Assembly (NCBI RefSeq): GCF_026409565.1
Contig: NZ_CP112881.1
Coordinates: 3,169,501 to 3,233,500 of the forward strand
Length of the DNA: 64,000 bases
Reading direction: 5' to 3'
DNA from: Sneathiella aquimaris
GTDB lineage: Bacteria; Pseudomonadota; Alphaproteobacteria; Sneathiellales; Sneathiellaceae
Positions 17,880-27,106 of this stretch are shown here, piece by piece. Numbering within the stretch: position 1 is the first letter of the stretch; every line of letters begins with the position of its first letter. A program made the position numbers and the translations under genes. The notes beneath the pieces were generated by a model that saw only the letters and a program-made list of their open reading frames with translations, made no database searches and was not told the DNA's origin.

Positions 17880-18620
17880 ATGGAAAAAAATGTTCTTATA
17901 ACGGGAAGCAGTCAACGTATCGGACGCGCTATTGCAATCCGCCTCGCTAAAGCCGGTTGGAATATTGCCCTTCATTACCATCGTTCAGAAGCCCAGGCCG
18001 CCGATCTCGTTCGGACAATTGAAGATCTTGGCCAGAAAGCCATCCCGATCCAGGGGGATTTAACCTCCTTCGATGCACCACAATTCATCATGGGCATGGC
18101 AAACGAACAGCTTGGGCCCATTACAGCATTGGTCAATAACGCCTCGCTGTTTGAACATGATGACTTGGCGACGATCACAGAAAGCAGTTACCATGCCCAT
18201 CTGGCAGTCAACCTAACCGCACCGGTCCTTTTAACAAAAGCCTTTGCCGCGCAGATAAAAGACGGCACAGGGAATATTGTTAACATCATTGACCAGCGCG
18301 TACAGAATTTGAGACCGGGCTTTTTATCCTATACATTGGCTAAATCTGCGTTATGGACACTCACGCAAACCTCCGCGATGGAACTTGCGCCCACAATACG
18401 GGTTAATGCCATTGGGCCGGGGCCGACACTGGCTAATAAAAGACAGTCAGCGGCGAAATTTAAACAGCAGTGCGAAGCTGTCCCGCTAGAGTATGGTCCC
18501 ACACCAGACGAAATCGCCGATGGGGTCTTGTTTTTAGTGAACAGCCCGTCCATTACTGGCGATATTATTATGATGGATGGCGGGCAACATCTGCCCACCT
18601 CCCGCGCGGAAGAGGATTAG
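17880..18620 (+). CDS. SDR family oxidoreductase, FolM/pteridine reductase-like
   Basis: A 246-residue short-chain dehydrogenase. The nucleotide-binding motif is TGSSQRIGR, and the RIG form is typical of pteridine reductases (PTR1/FolM) rather than the usual GIG. NNAS and Y-x3-K (YTLAKSALW) are present, so it should be active with NADPH. The adjacent gene downstream is a dihydroneopterin aldolase, five bases away, supporting a role in reducing dihydromonapterin or dihydrofolate. A TTG at 17841 could extend it by 13 codons, but the ATG at 17880 with AAGGA 12 bases upstream fits the family better. Confidence 0.85.
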   Translation: MEKNVLITGSSQRIGRAIAIRLAKAGWNIALHYHRSEAQAADLVRTIEDLGQKAIPIQGDLTSFDAPQFIMGMANEQLGPITALVNNASLFEHDDLATITESSYHAHLAVNLTAPVLLTKAFAAQIKDGTGNIVNIIDQRVQNLRPGFLSYTLAKSALWTLTQTSAMELAPTIRVNAIGPGPTLANKRQSAAKFKQQCEAVPLEYGPTPDEIADGVLFLVNSPSITGDIIMMDGGQHLPTSRAEED

Positions 18621-18624
18621 GCGA

Positions 18625-19047
18625 ATGACCCAGATTGAACCCAGTAAAATCAGTGCCCTTCCGCGAGTAGAACCAGCAGAAAGAACACACCAGATATTCA
18701 TCCGTGACTACCTGATCGACATGCAAATTGGTGTTTACGAACATGAGCAGGGTATAACCCAACCAGTCCGACTGAATGTGGACCTCACCGTGACCGACCA
18801 TTTGGGCCCGATGAACGATGACTATCACAATGTTGTCTGCTACGAGACGCTGGCAAAAGCCATCCATGCCTATGCCTTGAAAGAACATATCAACCTGGTT
18901 GAGACACTTGCTGAAGGCGTTGCAGACATCTGCCTTGAACATCAGCGTGTCATTAATGCCAAGGTCAAAGTCGAAAAACTGACGGCAGTTGCAAACACGG
19001 CCAGCGTCGGCATCGAAATTAACCGGTCAAAGCACCTAAATCGCTGA
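18625..19047 (+). CDS. folB: dihydroneopterin aldolase (FolB domain)
   Basis: A 140-residue FolB/FolX-fold protein that cleaves dihydroneopterin to 6-hydroxymethyl-dihydropterin and glycolaldehyde in folate synthesis. Visible are the HQIFIRDYLIDMQIGVYEHE opening, the catalytic/binding residues in VCYETLAKAI and HINLVETLAEGVAD, and the final VEKLTAV motif. Start chosen at 18625 with AGAGG 9 bases upstream; the open frame reaches further into the preceding SDR. A FolX-like epimerase role is possible. Confidence 0.88.
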   Translation: MTQIEPSKISALPRVEPAERTHQIFIRDYLIDMQIGVYEHEQGITQPVRLNVDLTVTDHLGPMNDDYHNVVCYETLAKAIHAYALKEHINLVETLAEGVADICLEHQRVINAKVKVEKLTAVANTASVGIEINRSKHLNR

Positions 19048-19452
19048 AAATACCTCGAAATTCGCGATTCGTTGATTATCCATCATCGCAGTTGTGCACA
19101 GCAAAAAAAAGCAATGCTAAAAAATGTTGATTTTAAAAAAAAATATTGAAGGAACAGGCTCAGGCGGTCTTGACAACAATAAATATTAACAAAAACAACA
19201 GCTTAGATAATTGCACAAAAAATAGGCAATGAGTTGAAACCCTAGGTATAGAGTGAGATACAGCACGATGTCATCAGGTTACACACAAAGTTATCCACAA
19301 CTTCGGTGGATAGTGTAAAAAAACTGTAAAACAGTTAACCTGCAGGTAGAATTCGAACTCTAATGTTTGTTTTCTTTAAGGGGTTTAGGGCATTTTATTC
19401 AGGGTTATCGTTCGGAAAGCCCTCCAAAGTGAAGACAAAAAGTAGTCAGAAA
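19048..19452 (+). other. AT-rich intergenic region with DnaA-box-like sites
   Basis: About 400 bases with no convincing gene. It contains one exact DnaA box TTATCCACA (19291-19299) and near matches TTACACACA (19279), TTGTGCACA (19092), TTATCCATC (19076) and, reversed, CTATCCACC (19305-19313). A strongly A/T-rich stretch rich in A-runs and ATATT (about 19101-19200) lies between the two groups. This is what an origin or a DnaA-controlled promoter looks like, but no parAB, dnaA, hemE or gidAB gene is near. The uvrC promoter must also lie here. Confidence 0.4.
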
Positions 19453-21351
19453 ATGGAAGAATCAAAGCTTGGAAATCTCGAATCGCCGTTCCAAAGAGGC
19501 GCAAAGGTCATCCAGAAGTTTTTGAAGACACTCCCCTCGTCTCCCGGGGTGTACCGAATGATCGATGCCGATGATCAAATCCTGTATGTCGGCAAAGCCA
19601 AGAACCTCAAAAACCGGGTAACAAGCTATACAAAATCCAACGGTCAATCATCGCGCATTTTGCGCATGGTGTCTCTCACCCATGCCATGGAGTTTGTCTC
19701 CACCCATACAGAAGTGGAAGCCCTTCTCCTTGAAGCCAACCTGATCAAAAAACTAAAGCCGCGCTATAATATCATTTTGCGCGACGACAAATCGTTTCCC
19801 TATATCCTGATCACGGGCGATCACGAATGGCCCCAAATCACCAAGCATCGCGGAAGCCGGTCTCGCAAGGGCGAATATTTTGGACCGTTTGCGTCTGCAG
19901 GCGCGGTCAACGAAACACTGGCAACATTTCAACGCCTGTTCCCACTCAGATCCTGTACAGATTCTGACTTCCAGTCCCGGACGCGTCCCTGTCTGCAATA
20001 TCAAATCAAAAGATGTTCCGCCCCGTGCGTTGATCGTATTTCACATGAAGACTATGACGTCGTCGTTGCCGAAGCCAGAGCCTTCCTTTCGGGCAAAAGC
20101 CATACCATTCAGCAACAACTTGCAGATAAAATGCAGCAGGCAAGTGACAATCTGGACTTCGAACAGGCCGCCGTACTTCGAGATCGCCTGAAGGCAATGG
20201 CGCATATCCAGTCCAAGCAAACCATAAATCTAAGCAATGTTGACGAAGTCGATGTTGTCGCGGCCCATCAGGAGGGTGGGCAAACCTGCGTTCAGATCTT
20301 TTTCATTCGTTCCGGACAGAATCTGGGCAACAGGGCGCATTATCCATCCCATACCAAAGAGGCCACACCCGCTGATGTTATCAGCGCCTTTTTGAGCCAG
20401 TTCTATGATAGCAGACCCGCGCCAAAAAATATTTGGGTGAGCCATGAGTTGGAGGAGAGCAGCCTGCTTGAGGAGGCGTTATCCATTGCGGCAGAAAAGA
20501 AAATTTCCATTTCAACACCGAAGCGGGGCGAGAAAAAGGAAATGCTGGATCATGCGATTTTCAATGCGAAAGGGGCTCTCTCCCGAAAAATGGCCGAAAA
20601 CGCGTCTCAGAAAAAACACCTGCAGGCAGTTGGTGAGTTATTCGAAATGCCACATCCTCCCAAACGAATTGAGGTTTACGACAATAGCCACATTTCCGGC
20701 ACCCATCAGGTGGGCGGCATGGTGGTTGCGGGCGAGGAAGGTTTTGTTAAAAAAGCCTATCGAAAATTCAACATTAAGAATGCTGATCTCGCGCCGGGTG
20801 ACGATTATGGAATGATGCGTGAAGTCCTGACGCGACGCTTTACCCGTTTGCAAAAAGAAGATCCCGACAAAATTGGGGAAGGATCCGGCTCCCGTGAGCA
20901 ATGGCCCGATCTCGTTTTAATCGACGGCGGTCAAGGGCAATTAAGCGCCGCACTGGATGTATTTAAAGAACGACAAATAAAAGACGTGACTTTGGTCGGC
21001 ATTGCAAAAGGACCTGACCGAAATGCCGGGCGAGAACGGTTTTTCATGGAAGGAAAAGCCCCTTTCTCCCTACCTGAAAAGGACCCTACTCTATATTTTC
21101 TTCAACGTTTGCGTGACGAAGTACATCATTTTGCCATCACGACACATCGGGCAAAACGATCTAAGGCAATTGGTAAATCACCATTGGATGAAATTCCGGG
21201 GATCGGCGGCAAACGCAAAAAGGCTTTACTGAACAGATTTGGCTCTGCAAAGGGCGTCGAAGGGGCGGCCCTTGCCGACTTGGAAGGCGTCGAAGGGATA
21301 TCCTCGGCACTGGCACAATCCATCTTTGATTTTTTCCATGAAGAAAGATGA
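19453..21351 (+). CDS. uvrC: excinuclease ABC subunit C
   Basis: A 632-residue dual-incision nuclease of excision repair. The N-terminal GIY-YIG domain starts with [20 protein letters not shown] (3' incision), a Cys cluster follows ([15 protein letters not shown]), then a UVR domain ([17 protein letters not shown]) that meets UvrB, the RNase H-like endonuclease ([18 protein letters not shown] and [15 protein letters not shown], 5' incision) and a C-terminal helix-hairpin-helix pair. The frame is open to an ATG at 19363, but its first 30 residues look unlike the family; neither start has a strong ribosome site. pgsA follows 82 bases later. Confidence 0.97.
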   Translation: MEESKLGNLESPFQRGAKVIQKFLKTLPSSPGVYRMIDADDQILYVGKAKNLKNRVTSYTKSNGQSSRILRMVSLTHAMEFVSTHTEVEALLLEANLIKKLKPRYNIILRDDKSFPYILITGDHEWPQITKHRGSRSRKGEYFGPFASAGAVNETLATFQRLFPLRSCTDSDFQSRTRPCLQYQIKRCSAPCVDRISHEDYDVVVAEARAFLSGKSHTIQQQLADKMQQASDNLDFEQAAVLRDRLKAMAHIQSKQTINLSNVDEVDVVAAHQEGGQTCVQIFFIRSGQNLGNRAHYPSHTKEATPADVISAFLSQFYDSRPAPKNIWVSHELEESSLLEEALSIAAEKKISISTPKRGEKKEMLDHAIFNAKGALSRKMAENASQKKHLQAVGELFEMPHPPKRIEVYDNSHISGTHQVGGMVVAGEEGFVKKAYRKFNIKNADLAPGDDYGMMREVLTRRFTRLQKEDPDKIGEGSGSREQWPDLVLIDGGQGQLSAALDVFKERQIKDVTLVGIAKGPDRNAGRERFFMEGKAPFSLPEKDPTLYFLQRLRDEVHHFAITTHRAKRSKAIGKSPLDEIPGIGGKRKKALLNRFGSAKGVEGAALADLEGVEGISSALAQSIFDFFHEER

Positions 21352-21433
21352 ATTGCGGCCTTTAATTCCGAGCAGCCTGTCCTTATACTGACGCCAATTC
21401 AACACCGTCAACATATGTCAGGATAATTCGGAT

Positions 21434-22006
21434 ATGTTGTTTAGTCTTCCCAACATTCTGACCTTATCCAGAATAGTTGTTATTCCGCTTTTACTTGCGG
21501 CCTTTTATCTTCCGGGTAAGGCATCAAGCTGGGTCCCGCTTGTCCTTTTTATTGCGGCAGGTATTACCGATTTCTTCGACGGCTATTTTGCACGCAGAAA
21601 CCGCCAGACGTCCAACCTTGGTCGTTTTTTGGATCCGGTTGCCGACAAACTTCTTGTCGCTGCCGTTTTATTATTTCTTGTAGGGGTCGACCGTATTGCT
21701 GGTTTGGCCCTGATCCCCGCTGTGATTATTCTTTGCCGGGAGATTATGGTTTCTGGTTTGCGTGAATATCTGGCTGAACTGCGTGTGGGCATGCCTGTTA
21801 GCAAACTGGCCAAATGGAAAACGGCTTCTCAGATTTTGGCCCTGTGCTTTCTTTTAGGTGGACCCGCCGTGCAAGAGGATTTCGACGCCTTGCTGACCGG
21901 AGAAATTCTTTTATGGATTGCCGGTATTTTGACCGTTTGGACGGGGTATGATTATCTGAACCTTGGATTAAAACACATGATTGAACGTGACGAGGATGGT
22001 CAATGA
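21434..22006 (+). CDS. pgsA: CDP-diacylglycerol-glycerol-3-phosphate 3-phosphatidyltransferase
   Basis: A 190-residue integral membrane enzyme that makes phosphatidylglycerol phosphate. The CDP-alcohol phosphotransferase motif D-x2-D-G-x2-A-R-x8-G-x3-D-x3-D is complete in DFFDGYFARRNRQTSNLGRF then LDPVADK (residues about 48-73). Four to six hydrophobic helices surround it. Its stop overlaps the mobB start by 4 bases, so it begins the molybdenum-cofactor operon; uvrC-pgsA-moa linkage is common in alphaproteobacteria. Confidence 0.96.
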   Translation: MLFSLPNILTLSRIVVIPLLLAAFYLPGKASSWVPLVLFIAAGITDFFDGYFARRNRQTSNLGRFLDPVADKLLVAAVLLFLVGVDRIAGLALIPAVIILCREIMVSGLREYLAELRVGMPVSKLAKWKTASQILALCFLLGGPAVQEDFDALLTGEILLWIAGILTVWTGYDYLNLGLKHMIERDEDGQ

Positions 22007-22503
22007 AAATAATTGGCATTTCCGGATGGAGTGGAAACGGTAAAACCACACTACTTGAACGACTGATCCCTTCTCTCATGTCAAAGGGCTATAGCGTCTC
22101 AACGCTCAAACATGCCCATCATCATTTTGACATCGATAAGCCGGGGAAAGACTCTTTTCGGCACAGGGAAGCCGGGGCAACGGAGGTTTTGATTTCGTCG
22201 TCAAACCGTTGGGCTCTCATGCATGAAAACCGGGATGGTCAGGAAGCCGACATGGTAAGCCTGATTGCCCAAATGACTCCTGTTGATATTTTGCTGGTTG
22301 AAGGCTTCAAATCTGAGAATTTTCCGAAAATCGAAGTCTGGAGAGAGGAAAGCGACGCGCCGCCTCTTCACCTGAATGATGATACCGTCGTTGCTGTTGC
22401 AACAGATAGTGACACGTTAAAAACGGATCTCCCTCTTCTGGATCTAAACGATGAGGCGGCCGTTGCAGAATTTATCATACAAAAATTCATGACAAGGGCC
22501 TGA
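22003..22503 (+). CDS. mobB: molybdopterin-guanine dinucleotide biosynthesis protein B
   Basis: A 166-residue P-loop protein (GISGWSGNGKTTLLERLIP, residues 4-22) that assists MobA in attaching GMP to molybdopterin. The typical HAHHHFDIDKPGKDSFRHREAGA segment follows, and LLVEGFK marks the second nucleotide-binding motif. Full length for the family. It overlaps pgsA by 4 bases and is 3 bases from moeA. MobA itself is not in the window. Confidence 0.95.
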   Translation: MKIIGISGWSGNGKTTLLERLIPSLMSKGYSVSTLKHAHHHFDIDKPGKDSFRHREAGATEVLISSSNRWALMHENRDGQEADMVSLIAQMTPVDILLVEGFKSENFPKIEVWREESDAPPLHLNDDTVVAVATDSDTLKTDLPLLDLNDEAAVAEFIIQKFMTRA

Positions 22504-22506
22504 ATA

Positions 22507-23760
22507 ATGCCTCGCCTGCCCAATGACTGCTTTGCAAACTCAGCTGATATGATCTCTGTAGATCAGGCGCGGGAACAGATTGCCAAGGTCGCAAATACAT
22601 GCGCTGACATTGAACAAGTTTCGATCGACAAGGCGGGTTTCAGAATTCTGGGCGAAGACATCATCGCAAATATGGATGTCCCACCAGCAGGGAATTCAGC
22701 AGTTGACGGCTATGCATTTTCATTTGCCAGTTACCAAGACAGCAAAACCCTGGTGTGTGTTGGAAGAAGCGCCGCTGGCGCTCCCTTCTCGGGTTCTGTT
22801 CAAAAAGGGGAATGTATCCAGATTTTTACGGGTGCCCTGCTACCTGCTGGATGCAATACGATTGCGATGGTCGAGGATGTAACCGTTCACGGCCAAAAGG
22901 TCTTCTTCCCTGAAGGCTTGAAAGACGGGGCGAACCACAGAAAAGCAGGGGAAGACCTTAAAAAAGGGAGCCTGATACTCAAGGCCGGCACACGTTTGAG
23001 GCCACAGGAACTGGGTCAGCTGGCCTCGATCGGGAAATGCGAAATACCGGTTTACACAAAATTGAAGGTTGGCCTTTTTTCAACAGGCGACGAATTGTGC
23101 AATCCAGGCGATGCTCATAAGCCCGGCTCTATTTTTGACACAAACCGCTTCATGATCCGAACCCTCCTCGAGAATTACGGTTGCTGTATTCAGGATTACG
23201 GCATACTGGAAGACAAACTTGCCACGGTCAAAGACGCGCTTGCCAAAGCTGCGGATGAGTGTGATTTAATTCTGACGTCGGGCGGCGTCTCGATGGGTGA
23301 CGAAGATCACGTCAAGGCCGCCGTAGAAGCGACGGGCAATCTCCACTTTTGGCGGATTGCCATAAAACCCGGACGCCCTCTTGCCATGGGTCAGGTCAAA
23401 AGCGCGGCCTTTGTGGGCCTCCCGGGAAATCCCGTAGCAGCCCTCGTCTGTGCCCTGCAATTTGTTCGCCCCCTTATCACAGGCCTCTCGGGACTGAACA
23501 TGAAGGATGCGGCATTACCGGTATTTGGCAAAAGCAGCTTTCTTATGGATAAAAAGCCCGGACGGACAGAATGGTTGCGGGGACGCTACCGGATAAACGA
23601 ACAGAACGAACCTGTTATTGACAAATATTCCCAAGATGGATCCGGTATCATTTCGTCTCTAACATGGGCCAACGGCTTGATCGAACTTGGAGAAGATGTG
23701 AACAGGGTGGAGCCTGGCAATATGATACGCTTCTATCCGTTTACGGAGTTATTTAAATGA
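22507..23760 (+). CDS. moeA: molybdopterin molybdotransferase
   Basis: A 417-residue MoeA that inserts molybdate into adenylylated molybdopterin. Motifs are the N-terminal PAGNSAVDGYAF, GALLPAGCNTIAMVEDV, the MoCF/biosynthesis domain with STGDEL and ILTSGGVSMGDEDHV, and KPGRPLAMG with VGLPGNPVAA. Its stop overlaps the moaD start (ATGA). The start could be at 22507 or a later methionine (MISVDQA, 22549); the first 14 residues are not conserved-looking. Confidence 0.96.
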   Translation: MPRLPNDCFANSADMISVDQAREQIAKVANTCADIEQVSIDKAGFRILGEDIIANMDVPPAGNSAVDGYAFSFASYQDSKTLVCVGRSAAGAPFSGSVQKGECIQIFTGALLPAGCNTIAMVEDVTVHGQKVFFPEGLKDGANHRKAGEDLKKGSLILKAGTRLRPQELGQLASIGKCEIPVYTKLKVGLFSTGDELCNPGDAHKPGSIFDTNRFMIRTLLENYGCCIQDYGILEDKLATVKDALAKAADECDLILTSGGVSMGDEDHVKAAVEATGNLHFWRIAIKPGRPLAMGQVKSAAFVGLPGNPVAALVCALQFVRPLITGLSGLNMKDAALPVFGKSSFLMDKKPGRTEWLRGRYRINEQNEPVIDKYSQDGSGIISSLTWANGLIELGEDVNRVEPGNMIRFYPFTELFK

Positions 23761-24008
23761 AAATTTTGTATTTTGCATGGCTTAGAAGCAAACTTGGTAT
23801 GGCTGAGGAAACCATCACTCTGCCCTCTGACGTCACGACACTTTATCAACTGGTCGATCACCTGAAATCGCGCGGTCCCGCTTTTGCCGAAGTCTTTGAT
23901 GATCTGGATGTCATTCGCATCGCTGTTGATCAGGAATATGTGACAACGGATATTCCTTTGGCAGATGCTTCTGAAATCGCGTTCTTTCCCCCCGTTACAG
24001 GAGGATAG
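23757..24008 (+). CDS. moaD: molybdopterin synthase sulfur-carrier subunit
   Basis: An 83-residue ubiquitin-like protein ending in the essential Gly-Gly (PPVTGG), which is thiocarboxylated and delivers sulfur to MoaE for molybdopterin formation. The opening MKILYFAWLRSKLGMAEE is typical. Overlaps moeA by 4 bases and precedes moaE by 2. Confidence 0.96.
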   Translation: MKILYFAWLRSKLGMAEETITLPSDVTTLYQLVDHLKSRGPAFAEVFDDLDVIRIAVDQEYVTTDIPLADASEIAFFPPVTGG

Positions 24009-24010
24009 AA

Positions 24011-24460
24011 ATGGTCATTGTCCAACATGATATTTTTGATACCGGAGAAATTCTAAGAAAAGCGGTAGAAAATAGAACCGATATTGGGGCTGTTGTGACA
24101 TTTACCGGTCTGGTGCGTGATTTTAATGAAGGGGCGGCCGTTCGCACGCTCACTCTGGAACACTATCCGGGAATGACGGAACGAGAATTAGAGAAGATCG
24201 AGACCGAAGCACGCAGTCGCTGGGATCTTCAGGAATGCATCCTTGTCCACCGCTATGGAAAAATGGAGCTTGCCGAACCCATCGTTCTTGTCCTGACAGC
24301 CTCCAAACACCGTCAGGATGCTTTTGATGCCGCACAGTTCCTAATGGATTGGCTTAAAACGAAGGCGCCGTTTTGGAAACTTGAAGCCGGCGAAGATGGA
24401 ACAGAAGACTGGGTCAGCGAACGACAAAGTGATCATACAGCAGCCGACCGCTGGAAGTAA
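24011..24460 (+). CDS. moaE: molybdopterin synthase catalytic subunit
   Basis: A 149-residue MoaE that converts precursor Z (cPMP) to molybdopterin with two MoaD subunits. Visible motifs are GAVVTFTGLVRDFNEG, LEHYPGMTE, the HRYGKMELAEPIVLV strand and SKHRQDAFDAAQFLMDWLKTKAPFWKLE with the active-site lysines. AGGAGGATAGAA before the start overlaps the moaD end. It is the last gene of the pgsA-mobB-moeA-moaD-moaE unit; MoaA and MoaC lie elsewhere. Confidence 0.97.
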   Translation: MVIVQHDIFDTGEILRKAVENRTDIGAVVTFTGLVRDFNEGAAVRTLTLEHYPGMTERELEKIETEARSRWDLQECILVHRYGKMELAEPIVLVLTASKHRQDAFDAAQFLMDWLKTKAPFWKLEAGEDGTEDWVSERQSDHTAADRWK

Positions 24461-24493
24461 CAGAACGCTGTTTCATCGGTATTCCAGAGCGTT

Positions 24494-25936
24494 TTATTGC
24501 CGTTTTTGACGCTTGCTAATCCACTCCGCTGCCAAACGATTGGCTTCTGCTATCTGCACCGGGCTCATGCTTTGAACAAGAATAGCGTTCATCTTTTTTG
24601 CACTTCCCTTGCCGCGAGCGGCAGAAATCAAAGACCATTTAAGGGCCTCAATATCAGTCCGGCCCTTGGAAATTTCGGCTTTCGCTGCCGGTGTATCAAG
24701 CGGAACCCGGTTTGCAGCGGCAACAATCTCGGTAATCACCGCCGCATCTAATCCATTTGTAAGAACGGGTACAGAAACTTTCGGCGAGGCCGCCTTGGCG
24801 ACCACAGAAGCCTGTTTCGATGCAGTCGTCTTCGCGGCAGGAACTTTCGTTGCCTGTGTCAGCGTTGCCTGTGTCGGCGTTGCTGCTTTTACTGCGGGGG
24901 CCTTAGCAGGAATATTCTTTATAGTTGGTGCTTGTGTGGATTGCGTGGCAACGGTTGGCGTCTTTACAACGGGTTGCGTTTGCACCGGCGCGGACATAGT
25001 TGTGTCCGAGGCGGCGTTTGTTTTACTCGCAAGGCTCTGGCTCGGTGCAGCTTCAATAGCTGGTGTCGGGGCCGCTTTGGCGACAGGCTGGCTACGCGCC
25101 GTTGTAGCGGCAGGACTGGTTTGAACCGTTGGCTGGGCGGCGGCCACTGTGGCTGAAGACTGGCCTGCAACAGGCTGGGTGGGGGAAGCCTGAGGGACAA
25201 CAACCGCGCCCCCATTGCTTTTTGCCTGTAACTCGGCAAGGCGTGCACGCGCGTCGTTCATTTGACGCTGCTTATCCTGTTCAGCCTGCAACGCCGCAAG
25301 GCGTTCCTCTTCTTCACGGCGGCGCTGCTCAATCAAGGCGCGTCTTTTGGTTTCTTCTGCCTTTTCCTGCGCAGCTTTAATTGCGGCCTGCCTGCTTTCG
25401 CGCTCTAACTGGTCCGCCAGTTGTGCATCTGCTTTACGTTGTTCTGCTAAATCTCTCTGGCGCTGTGCCCGTGCAGCCGAGGCTTTACGCTCGACCTCCA
25501 ACTGGGCTTTTCGGTCCGCTTCCAGTTTCGCTTTAGCGGCCTGATACTCGGCCTCACTCCGACCAATATTTTTCCGGAACCATTTGCCGAAGATCTGTAT
25601 TGCCTGTTCGTTACCTGCATCGATTTGACCGGCGGTCATAATCGGTTTGATCCGGGAAATGGCTTGTTCTGCTTGCGGCGCTCCTTGAGCGGCGGCCAGA
25701 CGGTACCAGCCATAGGCTGCACTTAGGTCCTTAGGAAAACCCTCAACACCTTTTTCAAACAGCAGTCCCAAATTATATTGTGAATTGAGATCGCCTTGAG
25801 ACGCCTCATTGGACCAGAGTTCTACAGCCAGAGAAAAATTGTTTTTGTTATAAGCGTCCAAACCTGACTGAAAATCCGCCCATGCCTGTCCAGCTGTGAG
25901 AAGAGCTAACCCTACAACAAATCCAACTCGCTTCAT
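24494..25936 (-). CDS. exported Sel1-repeat protein with coiled coil and Ala/Pro/Thr-rich linker
   Basis: A 480-residue secreted protein of unknown function. Residues 1-20 form a signal peptide ending AWA. Residues about 25-100 hold two Sel1-like repeats (SQYNLGLLFEKGVEGFPKDL). A long charged coiled coil rich in Lys/Glu/Arg/Gln and Ala runs from about 125 to 235. A low-complexity Ala/Pro/Thr/Val linker follows to about 390, and a compact C-terminal domain ends the chain (LDTPAAKAEISKGRTDIEAL onward). The shape suggests a periplasmic or envelope-spanning scaffold. The low-complexity part has skewed codon composition. It converges with moaE. Confidence 0.8.
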   Translation of the reverse strand: MKRVGFVVGLALLTAGQAWADFQSGLDAYNKNNFSLAVELWSNEASQGDLNSQYNLGLLFEKGVEGFPKDLSAAYGWYRLAAAQGAPQAEQAISRIKPIMTAGQIDAGNEQAIQIFGKWFRKNIGRSEAEYQAAKAKLEADRKAQLEVERKASAARAQRQRDLAEQRKADAQLADQLERESRQAAIKAAQEKAEETKRRALIEQRRREEEERLAALQAEQDKQRQMNDARARLAELQAKSNGGAVVVPQASPTQPVAGQSSATVAAAQPTVQTSPAATTARSQPVAKAAPTPAIEAAPSQSLASKTNAASDTTMSAPVQTQPVVKTPTVATQSTQAPTIKNIPAKAPAVKAATPTQATLTQATKVPAAKTTASKQASVVAKAASPKVSVPVLTNGLDAAVITEIVAAANRVPLDTPAAKAEISKGRTDIEALKWSLISAARGKGSAKKMNAILVQSMSPVQIAEANRLAAEWISKRQKRQ

Positions 25937-26070
25937 TATCTTTCCCGTGCGCCTCCGCGAACCTTAAAAGGTTACGCATTCCATATGTCCAAGTTGCGGC
26001 CCAGATGACCGCTTCCCATGCATACCGTGATTGCACGTTATTATAAAGGAAAATCAAACCGCCAACAAAA

Positions 26071-26096
26071 AAGCCGCTGCACAAAGTCAGCGGCTT
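26071..26096 (-). terminator. terminator of ilvE
   Basis: Stem AAGCCGCTG/CAGCGGCTT (9 bp) with an eight-base loop. The A-run at 26066-26072 makes the U-tract on the minus strand, 23 bases after ilvE. It lies between the ilvE stop and the Sel1-repeat gene start. Confidence 0.85.
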
Positions 26097-26118
26097 TCAA
26101 AATGTCGTAGCGGTATGA

Positions 26119-27003
26119 TTATGCGGGCACTTTTCGACGAACACAGTTTTCGTAGTCTTCGATCAAGGTCTGACAAATTGTACCCGGTGTGAATTTATAA
26201 TCATTGATTGCCCCAACGGGGGTTACTTCCGCGGCCGTGCCGGTCAAGAAACATTCTTCAAAATCAGCCATTTCTTCAGGCATGATGATCCGTTCGACGA
26301 CTTCAATCCCCCTTGCTTTCGCAAGATCAATCACGGTGCGCCGAGTAATCCCATCTAGAAAACAATCAGGTGTAGGGGTATGCAAAACACCATCTTTGGT
26401 GAAGAAAATATTTGCGCCGGTTGCCTCTGCAATGCGACCCCGATAATCCAGCATCACCGCATCATCAAATCCGTCAGATTCTGCTTTATGCTTGCTCAAT
26501 GTACAGATCATGTAAAGACCCGCCGCCTTGGACTGTGTTGGAATGGTATCTGGTGACGGCCTGCGCCAATCAGAAATCTGCAGACGGATCCCTTTCATCC
26601 GCGCTTCCGGATCAAAATAGCTAGGCCATACCCACGCCGCGACAGCAAAGTTGATTTTATTCTGCTGTGCCGAAACACCCATCATTTCAGATCCGCGCCA
26701 TGCAACAGGCCGCAAGTATCCGTCCACAATGTTATTGGCGTGCATTGTATCAAGGCAGGCCTGATTAATTTCATCAACCGTCAAGCCAAGATCAAAACCC
26801 AGAATATTTGCAGATTTGATCAAGCGTTCGCTATGTTCAGTTAATTTAAAAATTTCACCGTCATAGACCCGTTCCCCTTCAAACACACTACTGGCATAAT
26901 GCAGTCCATGAGTGAGGACGTGGACATTGGCATCTCGCCAATCGACCAATTCTCCGTTAAACCAGATAAAGCCGTCCCGTTCGGCAAAGGAGGTGGTATC
27001 CAT
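26119..27003 (-). CDS. ilvE: branched-chain amino acid aminotransferase
   Basis: A 294-residue class IV PLP enzyme performing the last step of Val, Leu and Ile synthesis. The opening FIWFNGELVDWRDANVHVLTHGLHYASSVFEG is typical, the catalytic lysine lies in TLSKHKAE, and EATGANIFFTKDG with the DGITRRTVIDLA PLP-phosphate region is in place. Length is normal. It is divergent from a MarR-type gene with about 100 bases between; the same arrangement (ilvE beside petP-petR-like genes) recurs in alphaproteobacteria. Confidence 0.95.
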   Translation of the reverse strand: MDTTSFAERDGFIWFNGELVDWRDANVHVLTHGLHYASSVFEGERVYDGEIFKLTEHSERLIKSANILGFDLGLTVDEINQACLDTMHANNIVDGYLRPVAWRGSEMMGVSAQQNKINFAVAAWVWPSYFDPEARMKGIRLQISDWRRPSPDTIPTQSKAAGLYMICTLSKHKAESDGFDDAVMLDYRGRIAEATGANIFFTKDGVLHTPTPDCFLDGITRRTVIDLAKARGIEVVERIIMPEEMADFEECFLTGTAAEVTPVGAINDYKFTPGTICQTLIEDYENCVRRKVPA

Positions 27004-27106
27004 TTTTATACACCTTGAGTTATAATATATCGTTTTATAGCATTAATTGTTCGATTATTACTCATCGAATTCGGTTTTGGTAACATTATGAGAAAAATAA
27101 GTCAAC

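Noticed and set aside
19170-19210. Sigma-70 promoter from TTGACA at 19170
   Set aside because: No -10 hexamer at 16-18 bases; the AT-rich stretch offers only badly spaced ones.
19363-19452. Longer UvrC start at 19363
   Set aside because: The 30 added residues do not resemble UvrC N-termini; kept only as an alternative in the gene entry.
24463-24500. Terminator between moaE and the Sel1-repeat gene
   Set aside because: AACGCT/AGCGTT has an 18-base loop and a poor T-run; too weak to list.
24609-25124. A 171-codon Ala/Val-rich plus-strand frame
   Set aside because: Shadow of the low-complexity Ala/Thr/Pro part of the Sel1-repeat gene; it arises from the repeat composition.
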